Shown: positions 10,799-23,537 of the stretch, one piece after another
Position numbering within the stretch: position 1 is the stretch's first letter
How the letters are laid out: the number at the start of each line of letters is the position of its first letter
DNA from: Daucus carota subsp. sativus
Lineage: Eukaryota; Streptophyta; Magnoliopsida; Apiales; Apiaceae
Length of the DNA: 64,000 bases
Assembly: GCF_001625215.2 (NCBI RefSeq)
Contig: NC_030383.2
Span: 40,358,380-40,422,379, forward strand
Direction of reading: 5' to 3'
Program-made: the position numbers and the translations under genes
Notes under the pieces: generated by a model
Told to the model about the DNA's origin: nothing
What the model saw: the letters and a program-made list of their open reading frames with translations, nothing else
Database searches by the model: none

Positions 10799-13700
10799 GG
10801 GTTAATAGGCTAAATCATAATCAAACTGACCTCTAAGTTGCAATTTCATAACTGAACTCAAAAAGTTTGCAATCGACTAACTTAACTAATATTTAGTTGC
10901 ATTTTGATAATTAAACGGAAAAAAAGTTGCACAGCCGTTAACTTATACTCAATTGTAACGGAGGGACGTTAAATTTTTTAAATGGGCTGCCACGTTTCTT
11001 AATTGCATTCCACGTAGACTTTATAACCCGAAAGCCCAACAACTAAACCCAATTAATTAAAAATAATACCGATCCATTTATACTAACCAGAGCTAGCCTC
11101 ATGTATTACGAAGAAAGAGAAGCGAGGAAGAACTCACTTGAAGAAACTCGATCGAAGATGACAGAATGTAGGAATGAGTTAAGAAATAGAGATTCAGAAG
11201 GGGATTCAAACGAAGTGGACACAACATTTAGCGAATCGATGAGGTAATTTCTAGGGTTCATATACCCAATTCCAAGTTGGGGGTTTTTGCATTTACAGGT
11301 TATCTGATTAAATGATTTCAATTGTATAGGTATGACGTAAAGCTTTATTATGGAGGTCATTTTGTACAAGTGCCTACCTACTCCTACACATCATCTCAGT
11401 TCAAGCTCTACAAAAATATTGACTTGGAGAATATAACTGTAAACGACTTGAAGGTATTTTTGGGCGAAATTGTTGGTGAGTTTGATAGCTTATATTTTGG
11501 AATCGATAATGGAAGGCTAGAGTTGCTTAATAATGCTTCAAAATTTGAAGTTATTGAATATAGTAGAACATGTAATAATCTGGCTACTTTATATGTGTAC
11601 CATGTGTCCCTCCCTGAGTGTGATAATGATGATGACTATTTCAATGACCAAGACTGTAGTGACGAGAAATTTGTTCAGATTAAGAAAAAGGGTAAGGAAG
11701 ATGAGCAAAGATTAGATGAGCTTCAAAATGAAAAATGCAATAATGAAGAGGGGAGTGACTCAGAAGATTCGTACTATAGTGAAGATGAAAATGACCTTTT
11801 AAATGAGTATACTAGTGAGGAATCAGATGATGAAATTTGCTATGCCAGTCCCCCAGAGTCAAAGAGAGTGAAAAGAGTTGATGAAATATTTAATGAAAAT
11901 GCATTAGGTTCTGATATAAAATGGAAGGTTGGTTTGATTTTTCATGATAAAAAACAGTTAAAAAATGCTATTAGATTAAGCTCAATGGAATGTGGCAGAC
12001 CCTACCATTACATGGTTGATGACCCAAGAAGACTTCAAGTAGGCTGTGCAAAGGGTTGTCCATTTAGGATGTGGGCCACTTATATTAAAAGTACCCAGTC
12101 TTGGCAGGTGAAGACTTTAAAAGATGAGCATAATTGTGTATGGAATTACCAAAACAGGCTTGTAACAGTTAAATGGCTTGCTGATAAGTATGGGGATAGA
12201 ATAAGGAAAAATCCAAATTGGAAGTTAGTAGAGATGCAGGAGGAGTTCAAAAAGGAACTAAAGGTGGATGTGGGTAAGTGGAAGTGTTGTAGAGTGAGGC
12301 AAGCAGCTTTGAAGGGTGTTGAAGAAAAGATGGTTCAACATTATGCAAATCTGAGAAAATTTGCTGGTGAGATTCTAAGGAGCAACTCTGAAAATACTGT
12401 TAAGATAATGACCTCTAGGTTGCAGGAAGGGGATCCACCTAGATTCCAGAGAATATACATATGTTATGCAGGTTTGAAGAAGGCATGGAAGGAGTGTAGG
12501 CCAGTATTGGGACTTGATGGGTGTTTTCTAAAGACAGTCACAGGGGGACAGTTGCTTAGTGCTGTGGGAAGAGATGGAAACCATTGTATTCTACCGGTAG
12601 CAATAGCTGTTGTCGAAAATGAAAATTATGAGAGCTGGAAGTGGTTTCTACAGCTTCTGATTGATGACTTGGATTTAGGAGAAGGGACCGGAAAGACACT
12701 AATTTCTGATCAGCAGAAGGTAATGTGTAATATGTTTTTAAATCCTTACTTGTTACTGTCTATATTATGCTTTTTGGTAGTAATATGTTTGCTTGTTATT
12801 ATCAACACTTATGCTCTGTAATTGTCTTGTAAAACAGGGTCTAGACAAGGCGATAAGAGAATTGATGCCATATGTGGAACATAGGTTCTGCACACGACAT
12901 TTATGTGCAAATTTGAAGAAGGTCTATCCATCTAACCTTGTTACTAATTGTTTCTGGACTGCCTCAACATCAACTCATCCACAAGCGTTTAAGAAAGCCA
13001 TGAAAGAACTGGAGAGGGTGTCCAAAGGAGCAGCTGAGAAGATGAATGAGTTGGATCCTGGAGTGTGGTCGAAGGCACTCACTGCTATCAATTCACAAAA
13101 GAAACAAGTGACTAGTCAATTGTCTACTGCATCAAAGTCATGCACAGGGAGCACAACCAGAACTACATTGAAAGGGGGGAAAAAGTTCAAGCCTCCAAGA
13201 AAGACCAAAGACCTGAACTCTCTTTAATTAAAAAATTCATATTTTGTTGAACTCAATGTAGCGGAAGTTTTTAAATTGTTCCACTCTATGTAATGGCACT
13301 ATTTAATCTTTTGTTCTACCTCGTGTACCAACTGTGTTATGGTAATATTCAAGTAATGCAAGACTATCAGTACTTAAAACAAGTGTGCAATGCAAAAATC
13401 AGTAGTATTAATCTATCATGGTGCACAAAAACTATCAATCAAATTTTGAGCCAGAACATACAATATTATTTCTTTTGCTGCACCTTTCTGAAGAGCCTGA
13501 AGTATTATTTTTTTGGCCGCCAACAGGGTGCATTGTGCCATCAAGTACTGCAGGGTGCAATATTACTTATTTTTGTTATTTTTATGTAGATATAAAACAA
13601 TATATTTTATATGATTTTTTGCTGTCTCTGTGATTGAGGTTTGTGTCATTGAGTATTTGTGTGTGTGCTTGTAATTTCTATGTCTAAAGTCCAGTTTTGA

Positions 13701-14353
13701 CGTTTGTGATTTTCTTTTTGGGGCTGATTTTGTTGTTATTTTTTTCCAAGCGCAAGTGACCTTAAATAGTGGCTTCATTGTTTACCATATACTGATTTCT
13801 TCATCTTAAAAATGATGGTTCTGCATTCGAAAGAATATGGACTTAGAGCTATGTTCTCCTGAGTCCTAAATGTGGATAAGTTCATCAAGTTAAAGCTGAT
13901 GCTTTTAGTATCCGCATATTATTATATGTTCATTTATCGGCCAAAATCCTCAGCCATGCCAGACCACATCTCTCCATTTGTTCCAGGCAAGTGAAGTTCA
14001 TATATTTGAGTTTTTTTATTAAAGCTGGATTTGTAGCAGTGAAAATCTAGAGAAAAAAATCGAGTTCGGTGATGGTGTTCGGTGCTTCTATATGAACATG
14101 TAAGTATATATTGTAATTGGGTCAGGTTCTTCATTTAACTACTGATGGGTTATGACAATCAGCAAGCCTAATGGATGTTTTTTTACACGTCATCTAGCCA
14201 CATCAGCGCTCCGTTAGCTCTGTTAAATGTTTTAACGGCGATCATGTAAATGCAACTAAATATTAGTTAAGTTAGTCGATTGCAAACTTTTTGAGTTCAG
14301 TTATGAAATTGCAACTTAGAGGTCAGTTTGATTATGATTTAGCCTATTAACCC
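10799..14353 (+). mobile_element. Mutator-like element (MULE), 3,555 bp
   Basis: Terminal inverted repeats of about 107 bp (10799-10905 and 14247-14353) begin GGGTTAATAGGCTAAATCAT and are nearly identical. The element is flanked by a perfect 10-bp duplication, cacaaacaac, at 10789-10798 and 14354-14363. MULEs typically make 8-11 bp duplications. The interior holds a spliced transposase gene at 11101-13227. The near-identity of the repeats suggests recent activity, although the encoded transposase looks defective. The region 13228-14246 inside the element has no recognisable coding sequence. Confidence 0.9.
11101..13227 (+). CDS. MuDR-family transposase, C-terminally deleted
   Basis: Three inferred exons (11101-11243, 11330-12719, 12838-13227) keep phase and give 640 aa. 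Residues about 48-110 resemble the N-terminal region of MuDR-like transposases (YDVKLYYGGHF). An Asp/Glu-rich linker follows, then the MuDR DNA-binding module (GCAKGCPFRMWATY, EHNC) and the MULE catalytic core. The first Asp is in LGLDGCFLK and the second in LISDQQKGL, followed by the C..H pair in RFCTRHLCANL. In this family the third acidic residue lies in an N..(S/A)E.(F)N block, and a SWIM zinc finger follows. Both are absent: after VWSKAL the frame jumps to an unrelated Lys/Thr-rich tail. The protein is therefore probably inactive as a nuclease but may still bind DNA. An alternative in-frame start is ATG at 11158. Confidence 0.8.
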
Positions 14354-14363
14354 CACAAACAAC

Positions 14364-15740
14364 TCTTCAAGGAGGGGGTGCCTTGTTTAAAAAGCTCATT
14401 ACAGAAAAAGAATTTTCGATGATTTATATTCCCACTTGCATCTCGAATACAAGCCTACAAGTCGGAATCGGGGTAGTTGTTATACACAAAATTCGACTAT
14501 GGACCTGACTTGCTTGGGCTAAATCTAAATTGGTCGGATCCTTTATTACAAGCGTCATTACGATGATTTATATATTTTCGAAAAGCGTGGAAGACTCTAA
14601 TGGACTATATTGAAGAACATATTCTATGGGTGTGCATTAGGATTATCTATTTAAAAGACCCTACTATATATTCTGGTGAGTTATCTTCATTTGGAGTATT
14701 GGGTTGACGTACATCTGATTTTGGATCACTTATCTTGTAGTCTGACGGGTTGTCCTTATCAGTGAGTATAGATGGGCCTTAACATTTAAGGGAAGTCATG
14801 ATTTCGCCGGTCGGTTAAATTAGGAGAAATACATAGTGGTTATGTTGGCTTTGATCGATACGGTCAATGTCGTATTCATGAAATCCCGAAATTGTAATCG
14901 GACCCTAGGGCTCATCGTTGTGCATTCTTTAGCGGATTTCTATATCTTTTGTTGATCCATGGAAAAGAAATCCAAATCCATCTAGATCACCTGTCCTCCA
15001 AGAACTACGGGATAACTTGATCCCTATAAAAATAGGTATACGTAGGCAAATTAAAGAGACACGAGTTGAGTGTACAAAAACGCAACTCGAAATCCAAATC
15101 TCTGCCACCCTTTATTTTGATCACCACTGCTCTCCGCTACAAATTGCAAGAAACAACCATCATCACATATCTTAATTTCGACCCCAAACCTAAATATTTT
15201 TTTTTCTTTACCAACCTAACACAAAACATTGATTATTAATTGACTTGTTAATAAACTATTACATTGACTTTAAATATAAACTATTTAATTTTCATTTATA
15301 AAGATTACCCCCACACGGTTTGAAAGCTCAGCACACCAACAATCCAACATGCAGAAGAAGACAGCGATACAAACTAATGCAAGTCCAATCATTTTATATT
15401 ACCCATAAATTCAAAAAAAATCAAAATTTAATTCCGTCGGTTTTCAAAACTCGGAATACACAAAGTAACAAAGAAAATATCTGTTGGCGCATAGCAAAAC
15501 TCGTGTTTATCGACTTAGAAAATCAGGGGACATCCCTGTTAAAACTTGTTGAATAATGAATATTCATCATCTATAGTTTAATCCACCCAGATATTCTTCG
15601 TCTCCGTGAGTTCTTTATACATTAATTTTCTGCACCTCAGCCTTCTCTGCCTGTCTGTGTCCTTTTTGTTTGTGGTTGTAGTTATATACGTATTCCATTT
15701 AGCCCCCTTTGTTATTTCATTTATTCTCTTTCCCTCTTGT
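14364..15740. other. Intergenic DNA upstream of the EEP gene
   Basis: No gene or bounded repeat was seen. The small open frames here lack any recognisable domain. Confidence 0.5.
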
Positions 15741-15772
15741 CTATATATTCTGCTCATCTACTGTTATATAAA
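15741..15772 (+). promoter_or_regulatory. Candidate TATA boxes of the EEP/EF-hand gene
   Basis: Two candidates, ctatatatt (15741-15749) and tatataaac (15765-15773), lie 64-95 bp before the start codon. A (CA)n run of about 10 units at 15772-15791 would fall in the short 5' leader. Confidence 0.45.
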
Positions 15773-15835
15773 CACACACACACACACACACAAAAAACAA
15801 ACCACATTCAACTACTTCTTCAGCATAAATAAGCA

Positions 15836-18800
15836 ATGGGTAGGAAGAAGATAGGGAACCATTTGATTACATGTACAACTTTCAACATCTTGGCTCCCAT
15901 TTACAAGAGGCTTGATCATCAGGTTCTTGATAAAAATCCCATCTTTTTTGGTTCTTGATGGTGTTTTTTGTGTTTTGATTGGTGGGTGTTTTGCTGTTTA
16001 GTTAAAGATTGTATGTTGTGTGTGATTGAGCAGGATCAGAGCTGCAGAGAAAGTGATAATAAGGCTAATTGGCTTGATAGGAATCAGAGGATTCTGGATA
16101 TGTTGTTGTATGAAAGATCATCTATTATCTGCCTTCAGGTACTATGCTATTCATGTTAACACTCTTCGTTAAAATGATATAATTAGGCCCTTTTCCTAAC
16201 ACGATGAGGTTCCGAAAGATGGGCTTGTATAATAAACTCTTAAGTCTCAAAATAGGGGCTTTTGGGTGATATAATTAGGCCCTTTTCCTAACACGTTGAG
16301 GTTCCGAAAGATGGGCTTGTATAATAAACTCTTAAGTCTCAAAATAGGGGCTTTTGGGTGAGGAGAGTGTTAAATATGTACTATGAATCAATTAGGCTCT
16401 CCAACTGATTCTAACACCTTAAGGATTTAGGAGAGTGCTGACTTGAAACAAATATAAACCATTAGGATTTAGGAAGAGGAAATTATAGATACTAGCACTT
16501 TTAACATGTGGTGTATATTTGTCTATTGTTAATGCAGGAATTTTGGGTTGGAAATGAAGAATTAGTGACTTTGTATGATAAGGGACTTGGCGATGCTGGC
16601 TACATGACTTTCAAGCTTGCACGGACCAACAATCGTGGTGATGGTAAGACCCCTGATTTCTAATTTTTTCAAATGTTTACTGAATACATGAATTGTACTG
16701 CTTCTGGAATTATTTTTAGTGGCTAAACATTGTGCGGTTATTGTTTTTTGTTAAATTTATCTTCTCATATATGTAGGACTACTTTTGGATGTCAAAGATG
16801 CCAATTGGACTTTATCAATTGACATGTTTCTCCAGGTTGGAGGATCAAGATATTTCTCAATTACATAATTATTTTTTATTTTTAATCATTAAAGAGGAGT
16901 GAAAGTGTACCTTTTGAAAGGAATTGGTATTCGCACTGCCTTTACTATTTGATTGGTGGAGAAAACTATATATCGGAAAGGAAAAAAGGAAGACGATAGT
17001 AGTGAAAAGAAAAAAGAAGTATTGAAATATCTCTACAGGCATATGAAGCATTTATTTTCGCATCATCATCCCTTATGTGTTCATTTATATATGATTATCG
17101 TGATTTAATATTTGTGAGTAGTTTTACTGGAACTTCTTATTAAAAAAAGACTATATGGTTTGGTATTCATGATGTGTCTTCCAAGTGATCAAGGTTATTT
17201 CTATTGGTATATATAGGTCTACTGACTGCTGTGCATAAGGACTACTTTCGGGTTATTAATGATCAACCGTTTCTCTTACATGGGTTTGGAGATCGTGTTG
17301 CTCACCTGTTACATCTTGAAGTAGCTACTCCATTTTTGCAACACAGAAACAACAGTGTGCGGCAAGAAATTCTTGTTGTAAATACCCACTTGTTGTTTCC
17401 ACATGATTCAAGTCTGTGCCTGGAACGCTTGCGTCAGGTAGAATAATATTTGAATTGGGATCATATTTTGTGTGCATTGCTATGAGTAATTTCCTTTCCT
17501 ATTATCTGCTCTTTGGATATTAACCTGGACTATATTATTTTATAATAGGTGTACAAAATTTTGCAATATGTCGAATCTTATCAGAAGGAAAACAAGCTTC
17601 ATTCTTTGCCAATCTTACTGTGCGGGTAATTCTTTGATTCATCACTGCTAGACTCCTTAACCCTTGTTCAAATTATATTGAAGAATCTAATTTAAATTCG
17701 ATTCTACTATTTTCCACCTTGCAGTGACTGGAATGGAAGCAAGAAAGGCCATGTTTACGAATTCCTCAGGTCCCAGGGATTTATATCGTCCTATGATACA
17801 GCTCACCAGTACACTGACACAGATGCACAAAAGGTTACCTATGATTACTAATCATGATCCGCAACTACTTTCTTTCTTCTTAATAAAAATAAGAGTGGAA
17901 CACTCAACTTATGTATTTTTTTTCTTTTTCTCGCCAGTGGGTTAGCCATCGTAATCATAGGGGAAATATCTGTGGAGTTGATTTTATATGGCTTCTCAAT
18001 CCCAATAGTTACAGGAAAGTACTGAAAGTCAGTTGGAGTGAAACAGTGTTCGGCATGTTTAAGGTAAGCAATATTTTTCTTTGAATTCACTACCTTCACC
18101 TGTTGATGTAGTGTAGTGTTCAACAATAATTATGTGCAACTTTACAAAAGCACCTAATTAGCAATTCCTCCGTTCCTCTGGACTTTGTTCTCATACTTTA
18201 GGTCTTTAATGAGAAGGCATTATAAATTTATTTGTTTTTGCTTAACGTTTTTCGATAGAGATGTTTGAAGTTAATATTTTCTTCAAAACAGAATTTACGA
18301 AAATGGATTATATGCAAACCTGAAAATACGTCAAAAATTCAAAGGGACAAGTAAAAGTGGACATAGGGAGTAATCACTATGCGATTTTACTTTCTAACGA
18401 TCCTTTTTAATGATCTAAAATTCCTAAGTTATAATACATGGTTAGTTTCATGAAATACTGAGCCCCTTTAAATAACTGATATATCTTGAACCCCGACTTC
18501 CTCATATAAGGAGCAGATACCTGACAACATTGATTTTATAAGGCAGAGAAGATGAATCTACTCAATCCAGTAACATGATTGACTGATTAGGAAAGTGAGT
18601 CATGTTGTTTGCAAACTAATGATGTTAAGAAGTGTTATATATTACAATACCATATGGATACATCTTTATGAATTACAATCTTTAATCTATGGTTACATAT
18701 TTTTTCCTACGAGAAAATTTAGTCTAGTTTCCTAATAGTCATGGATGTTCTTTTTGCATATATTAAAAACTCCGCAATCACTTTATTTTGTTGGGGTTTT

Positions 18801-20292
18801 CTCATAAATACCTAAGTCTAAAATTATTTTTGCAAAAATACTACATTTTTTTTAAACTATTTTGCAAAAATACTATACCTATGAAAAATTTGCAAAAATA
18901 CTGTATGCAACCATGTGCAACCATACTTGCAACTAGATGCAACCATATTTGCAACCCCTACGGGACCAATTAACTCAAGTTGCATCTGGTTGCATCTAGT
19001 TGCAGACCGTATTTTTGCAAATATTTTCTAAAAATTTAGTATTTTTGCAATTTTTTTCAAAAGATAGTAAAATCGCAAAAAAACTTAAAAAAAACTGGTA
19101 TTTTTGATAAATTCCCTATTTTCTTTATGTCTCTCCACTTGTCATACTGATGGAGTTCAGTAGATTGAATCATCTTGACCATGTCGTCACTGATTTGCAG
19201 TGTCTTCTTCGACGGGAATCATTAACAGCAGATGATGCATTTGCCATTTTAAAGGCTGACAGCAGTGGTGATTACATTACTTATTCTGGGTTTTGTGATG
19301 CCTTGAGCCAGGTACGTAGTTGGGTGTTTCTATATATTTTTATAAAAAGATTCAGTTTAATGGCTTGTGAAATTATAATTTTGTAGTTTGATGGCCGTAT
19401 CCTAGTTTTTGCACGATGGCCTGAAAATTAATTTTTAGCTATTTAAATGTTTTCCCGTCAAGTGTACTCATGTCCCTTTTGAAAGTTTAGCCTTTTTTTT
19501 ATTAAATGTTGTTCATCTTCAGTTAACGAAAATATTGAGTAGCATAGGTCACGTTCCTTTGTAATGATATTTTCATTTGTTTATATGTAAACCTGGTAAG
19601 ATTGTGCAACTTTGCAGCTTGGTGTAACTGGAAAGCAATATGGTCTGAGCATGGAAGAGGCAAAAGACTTGTGGGAGCAGGCAGATATTGATGGAAATGG
19701 AATAATCGATTACCAGGAGTTTCAGGTAATGTATTGACACATGTATTATGCGCTTTAATCTTTGACTTGTAACATTCTTTATTTTATTTTTCTGCACCAA
19801 AGCCTCTTTGGTCAACCAAAAACTAATGCAAATATATCCAGGGTGTTAGTGTGATGCCCTCAAGGATCTTTCAGTTCACTTCGATTTTTCCTTGGTTATT
19901 GAAAACATTTTTCCTCTGTCCTGAAACTCGATTAATACTACTCTATGGGAGACTTCTTTTAGTATTGGGTTAATACATTCATAATATGTTGTAACAAGTA
20001 GTAATTACATGTTAAATCCTGATCCATAATACTTATTTATTAATTTTCATCCTTGCAGCTGCGGATATGGAATCCTACATTGTCTCATGATAGAGATGAT
20101 ATAAACAATGAGACGTGGGAAGATATAGAAAATAGCACAGAGCACAGCGTTGGTTTGAGGGTGAAAGATGCTGTTCTTTTTCCTCCAGAAGTGGAAAAGG
20201 GGATGTGGCCTGAAGACTACTCTCTTTCTGATCATGCTCGACTCACTGTGGCATTTTCTCCTGTTAGAATGTCTTGCTCCAGGCTTACATAA
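15836..20292 (+). CDS. Endonuclease/exonuclease/phosphatase-family protein with EF hand (At1g02270-like)
   Basis: Ten inferred exons (15836-15922, 16034-16138, 16538-16643, 17217-17437, 17549-17625, 17725-17833, 17938-18063, 19201-19311, 19618-19725, 20059-20292) agree in phase and give 427 aa. The EEP fold is complete: FNILAP near the N-terminus, catalytic Glu65 in ICLQE, NTH (155-157), GDWN (199-202), Asp250 in GVDFIW and His409 in SDH. A canonical EF-hand loop, DIDGNGIIDYQE, occupies residues 337-348. The layout matches plant calcium-binding CCR4/Nocturnin-like proteins such as Arabidopsis At1g02270. Members of the fold cleave phosphodiester or phosphate bonds; the substrate is not known from sequence. 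No signal peptide or membrane segment is seen. Intron 8 (1.1 kb) contains two MITEs, and intron 2 a 92-bp tandem duplication. Confidence 0.9.
16176..16359. repeat. 92-bp tandem duplication in intron 2
   Basis: Two head-to-tail copies (16176-16267, 16268-16359) of a unit starting gatataattaggccctttt differ by one visible base (cgatgag versus cgttgag). The copies contain cctaacacgttgaggttc, related to the retrotransposon remnant at 658-936. A further related tract (ctaacaccttaaggatttag) follows at about 16410. Confidence 0.8.
18166..18370. mobile_element. Stowaway-like MITE in intron 8 of the EEP gene
   Basis: The left end tcctccgttcctctggactt and the right end aagtggacatagggag are imperfect inverted repeats. 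TA follows at 18371-18372, while the left TA is mutated. Left boundary is approximate. Confidence 0.55.
18793..19116. mobile_element. Mutator-type MITE in intron 8 of the EEP gene
   Basis: A 324-bp imperfect palindrome. The left arm runs GGGGTTTTCTCATAAATACC, and the right arm ends GGTATTTTTGATAAATTCCC. Both arms repeat gcaaaaatac and tgcaaccatatgcaac motifs. A 9-bp duplication with one mismatch flanks it (tattttgtt 18784-18792, tattttctt 19117-19125). It ends 76 bp before exon 8's downstream acceptor at 19200. Confidence 0.65.
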
Positions 20293-20834
20293 TCTTGACA
20301 TATTTGGATCCTAAAGTTGGATGTTACATACACAAGGGATGATCAGAAGATCAAGGACATGAAAAAAACCCAGTGGCAGTTGCAGGCGGTCAATGACTTG
20401 GTGATTCTCAAGGTTGCGATATGAATAAATGAATAACAACAGTATATCTGTTCTGGTACCTTCAGATACCATGACGAAGAATCTCGAATTTTACAAGATA
20501 CTTGGACCTCTAAGCTTTTTTAAAGACGGGGCTGATGGCTTCCTCTCTTTTTTTTTCTCACCTCTGATTTCGAAGGAGTCATAGCCACAATTCCACCTGA
20601 GACGTGCGGATTGAGCGGATGATATCAACATTGGTATCTTGCTTTTCATAGTTGGATCATGTGGCTATCTGCTTTTGGAAGGATAGAGGATACTGAAAGC
20701 TAAAAGAAATAGTTAACTTGTATACATTTAACAAATTGCAGTTTATCATCAGTGCATATTGGAGTTGCACTATCCCAAACTGAATTGGCTTTGATTTTGT
20801 TATTTATTCGGTTCATTAACAATGCATAATAATT
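20293..20834 (+). other. 3' flank of the EEP gene
   Basis: This follows the stop codon and probably includes the 3' untranslated region. No further coding is seen. Confidence 0.5.
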
Positions 20835-20845
20835 GACAACCAGTG

Positions 20846-20890
<45 letters not shown>

Positions 20891-22533
20891 AAAATGAGAA
20901 TGAATCTCAACAATATGAAACAGCAGTTCACCGTGATAATTCTTTCATTCAAGAAAGCTTATTATCTAACCGTCGGACATGCAAGATGACCGGGGAAATT
21001 TAGACAATAAAACTTTAATGTCCGAAAAGAAAAACCCGTCTTCTTCCAAGAATCCTGAGAATAGAAGAAAGAAAACAAGAATAATATAAGTCGACATATA
21101 TAACACATTATATATATTATAAAAATAAAAGATAATATATCCAATAATTAATTAATATTAAAAACACGTGTATATTGCATGAGATGATCAAAAAAATCCC
21201 ACAATTATGATAACTCATAATTGAGACAATTAAGCTCTTAATTAAGGTACAATTATTAAAATATTAACGCCCTTAATTAAGACACAATTAACGTCCTCAA
21301 TTAAGGCCAATTAACACCTCAAATAAGGCACATTTAACTCCATCAATTATGGAGCACAAATTACACCCTCAATAAAGAGGCACAATTAACGCCTTCATTA
21401 AGGCACAGTGAAGCGCCTTCCTTTTTGAAATCGTATCGCATGCTGATCCCGGAACTACCGTCGCCGTCGTCACCCTCGACCACCAAAATGGTATATATAT
21501 TAAAATGCATTCATTTACAAGATTCAAAATTCAAATAACCCATAAATGGTACAAATATATTTAAATGCATTCATTTATAAGATTCAAAATTTGAATCTTT
21601 TAATTAATCTTCTAATTACTACATAAAAGTTCAACTTAAAGTATGAAGAAAAAATTCAAATTTTAAAACCAAATAAATTAAAATAGTCAACTTGCCATTC
21701 ACAAAAACTAAAATTAAGACCTACATTTACTACTATTAAAATCAAATAAATTCCAAATTTTCAAATCTAAACTAAAATCATGCAACAAAATAAGTCAATC
21801 AGAATAATCTAATATCAAAACACGCGCTAATTAAGCACCATTACACCACCTCCATCGTCACCGTGCAAGAACCGGAAAAACACAAACATTCATCATGGGC
21901 ACTAGCAAAAACTAAAAATCGAAAATGCGAATCCAAAACTCAAAAATGTAACTAATCATATGATATAAAAATGATTACAAATACCCAATCTCCTCCGAAT
22001 CAGGCAAAATTGATCAAGAAATGACAAAATATGATACAAAACAACACATACACTAATAGATACAAGCACACCACACCATTATACTTAATCATGAAAATTA
22101 TGAACCACACCATAATAATATATACTGTGAATCCATAAATAATCACATAACCATAATCATGAAGTATAATGTATTGGAAAGATCGCACCTTGTCGATAAG
22201 ACTAAAAGCTTTCTGAAACGCGACAATCTTATTTGGAGGAATGTATTGGTAACGGTATTGAGAAGATCATACGGACAGCCAAGAGAAATCATCCAAGCTG
22301 CCGAACTGCTGCCACAGATGCTCTCATCGATTTTTAAGCTTTCTGAAGCTTGTTTTTTCAAGGTCAGTGTTAAATTAAATGTATGTAAATCGAGTATAAA
22401 AATACAAACCTGTGTGAAGAATTAACGGATATATGGTAACAGAAACCCATCAAATCTTGATGCGAGGCTGGGAAAACATCTAAAATGGAACACACTTTTG
22501 TACCCTATAGAATTCCGACAACCAGTGAGCTTT
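20835..22533 (-). mobile_element. Retroposed insertion (LINE/SINE-like or retrocopy), minus strand
   Basis: A 17-bp direct repeat, gacaaccagtgagcttt, lies at 20835-20851 and 22517-22533. Directly inside the left copy is a run of 41 T (20849-20889). This is the layout of a minus-strand target-primed insertion with a poly(A) tail and long target duplication. The about 1.63-kb body has no recognisable reverse transcriptase. It includes degenerate aattaaggcacaattaacgcc repeats (about 21236-21405) and a 60-bp tandem pair (about 21490-21605). The source transcript is not identified. Confidence 0.75.
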
Positions 22534-23217
22534 GGTAAAGTTAGAAGAGTTGATGATTCGTCGTGCTTGATTAATGATTGAAAATGTTTCTCAGCATTAG
22601 CTGCAGCAGCGTATGGCACTAGAGCTACTACTTTAAAGATTGAGACAAAGAAGATAGTGAATTTCCTTTCTAAAAGTAATATTATTGTATGGTTAGATTG
22701 TTAATGTTGTTCAATATGAACTTACAAATAATATAAAGAAGCAATAAATAAAGGGTCACGATGATCTAGTCCCACGCATACGAATGTCACATAAGTGATT
22801 TTGAAAATTTAGTGTTAATATGATTTTAAAGAGTTAGGGTTGCCTAATGATTTTTTCGATTTTGAAATTTTAAGTGTTAATATGATTTTGAAATTTTAGG
22901 GTTGTCTAATGATTTTTTCTCAAGATAAATATATGTTTCTAATTATTCTATCACTATTATAATATGAAAGAGATTGTGACCGTGAACAAATCTGTAAATA
23001 TGAAATCAGTGCTATTGCATGAATAGTGCTATTTCGTGAAGATTAAAGTGATTATCGGCTGTAATAATTAATACGTGTACCTCAAATTAATCAAATAAAC
23101 TGTATTATTATAAATACGTGTACCTCAAACTAATCAAATAAATTGGATTATTTTTATCTTTCTACAGTTATTAGACTTTATATATGAATAAAGACCATAA
23201 TAAATATAAAATCAGTG
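22534..23217. other. AT-rich intergenic DNA
   Basis: No gene was seen. There are short local duplications (gattttgaaattttagggttg near 22800-22910; tacgtgtacctcaaa near 23071 and 23116). Confidence 0.5.
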
Positions 23218-23220
23218 TTA

Positions 23221-23534
23221 GACCATCTCCAAGAGTGTTATGTATAGTTGTTAGCTATAATACAATATATGGATAATAATCTAAAATTATAGCTAATAGG
23301 TTTTATGTTAAGTCCAATGATGTTATGTGTAATCATATTATCTAAAATTATGCATAATTCATTTAGAGGTCCTCCAAATCTAGCTATCCAAATTTTAGTT
23401 ATCCATATTTTTTTGTTAAGGAGTAATGGTTGGAGTGTTTCACATTTTACGTATCCTCTAAACATGTCAACTAGATGACACATAGATACCAAATGGATGA
23501 TATAGCTAACAGGTCTCTACCTTTGGAGATGTTC
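23221..23534. mobile_element. Tourist-like (PIF/Harbinger) MITE
   Basis: The ends gaccatctccaagagtg and ctttggagatgttc are inverted, with TTA at 23218-23220 and 23535-23537. The interior is non-coding, 314 bp. Confidence 0.65.
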
Positions 23535-23537
23535 TTA

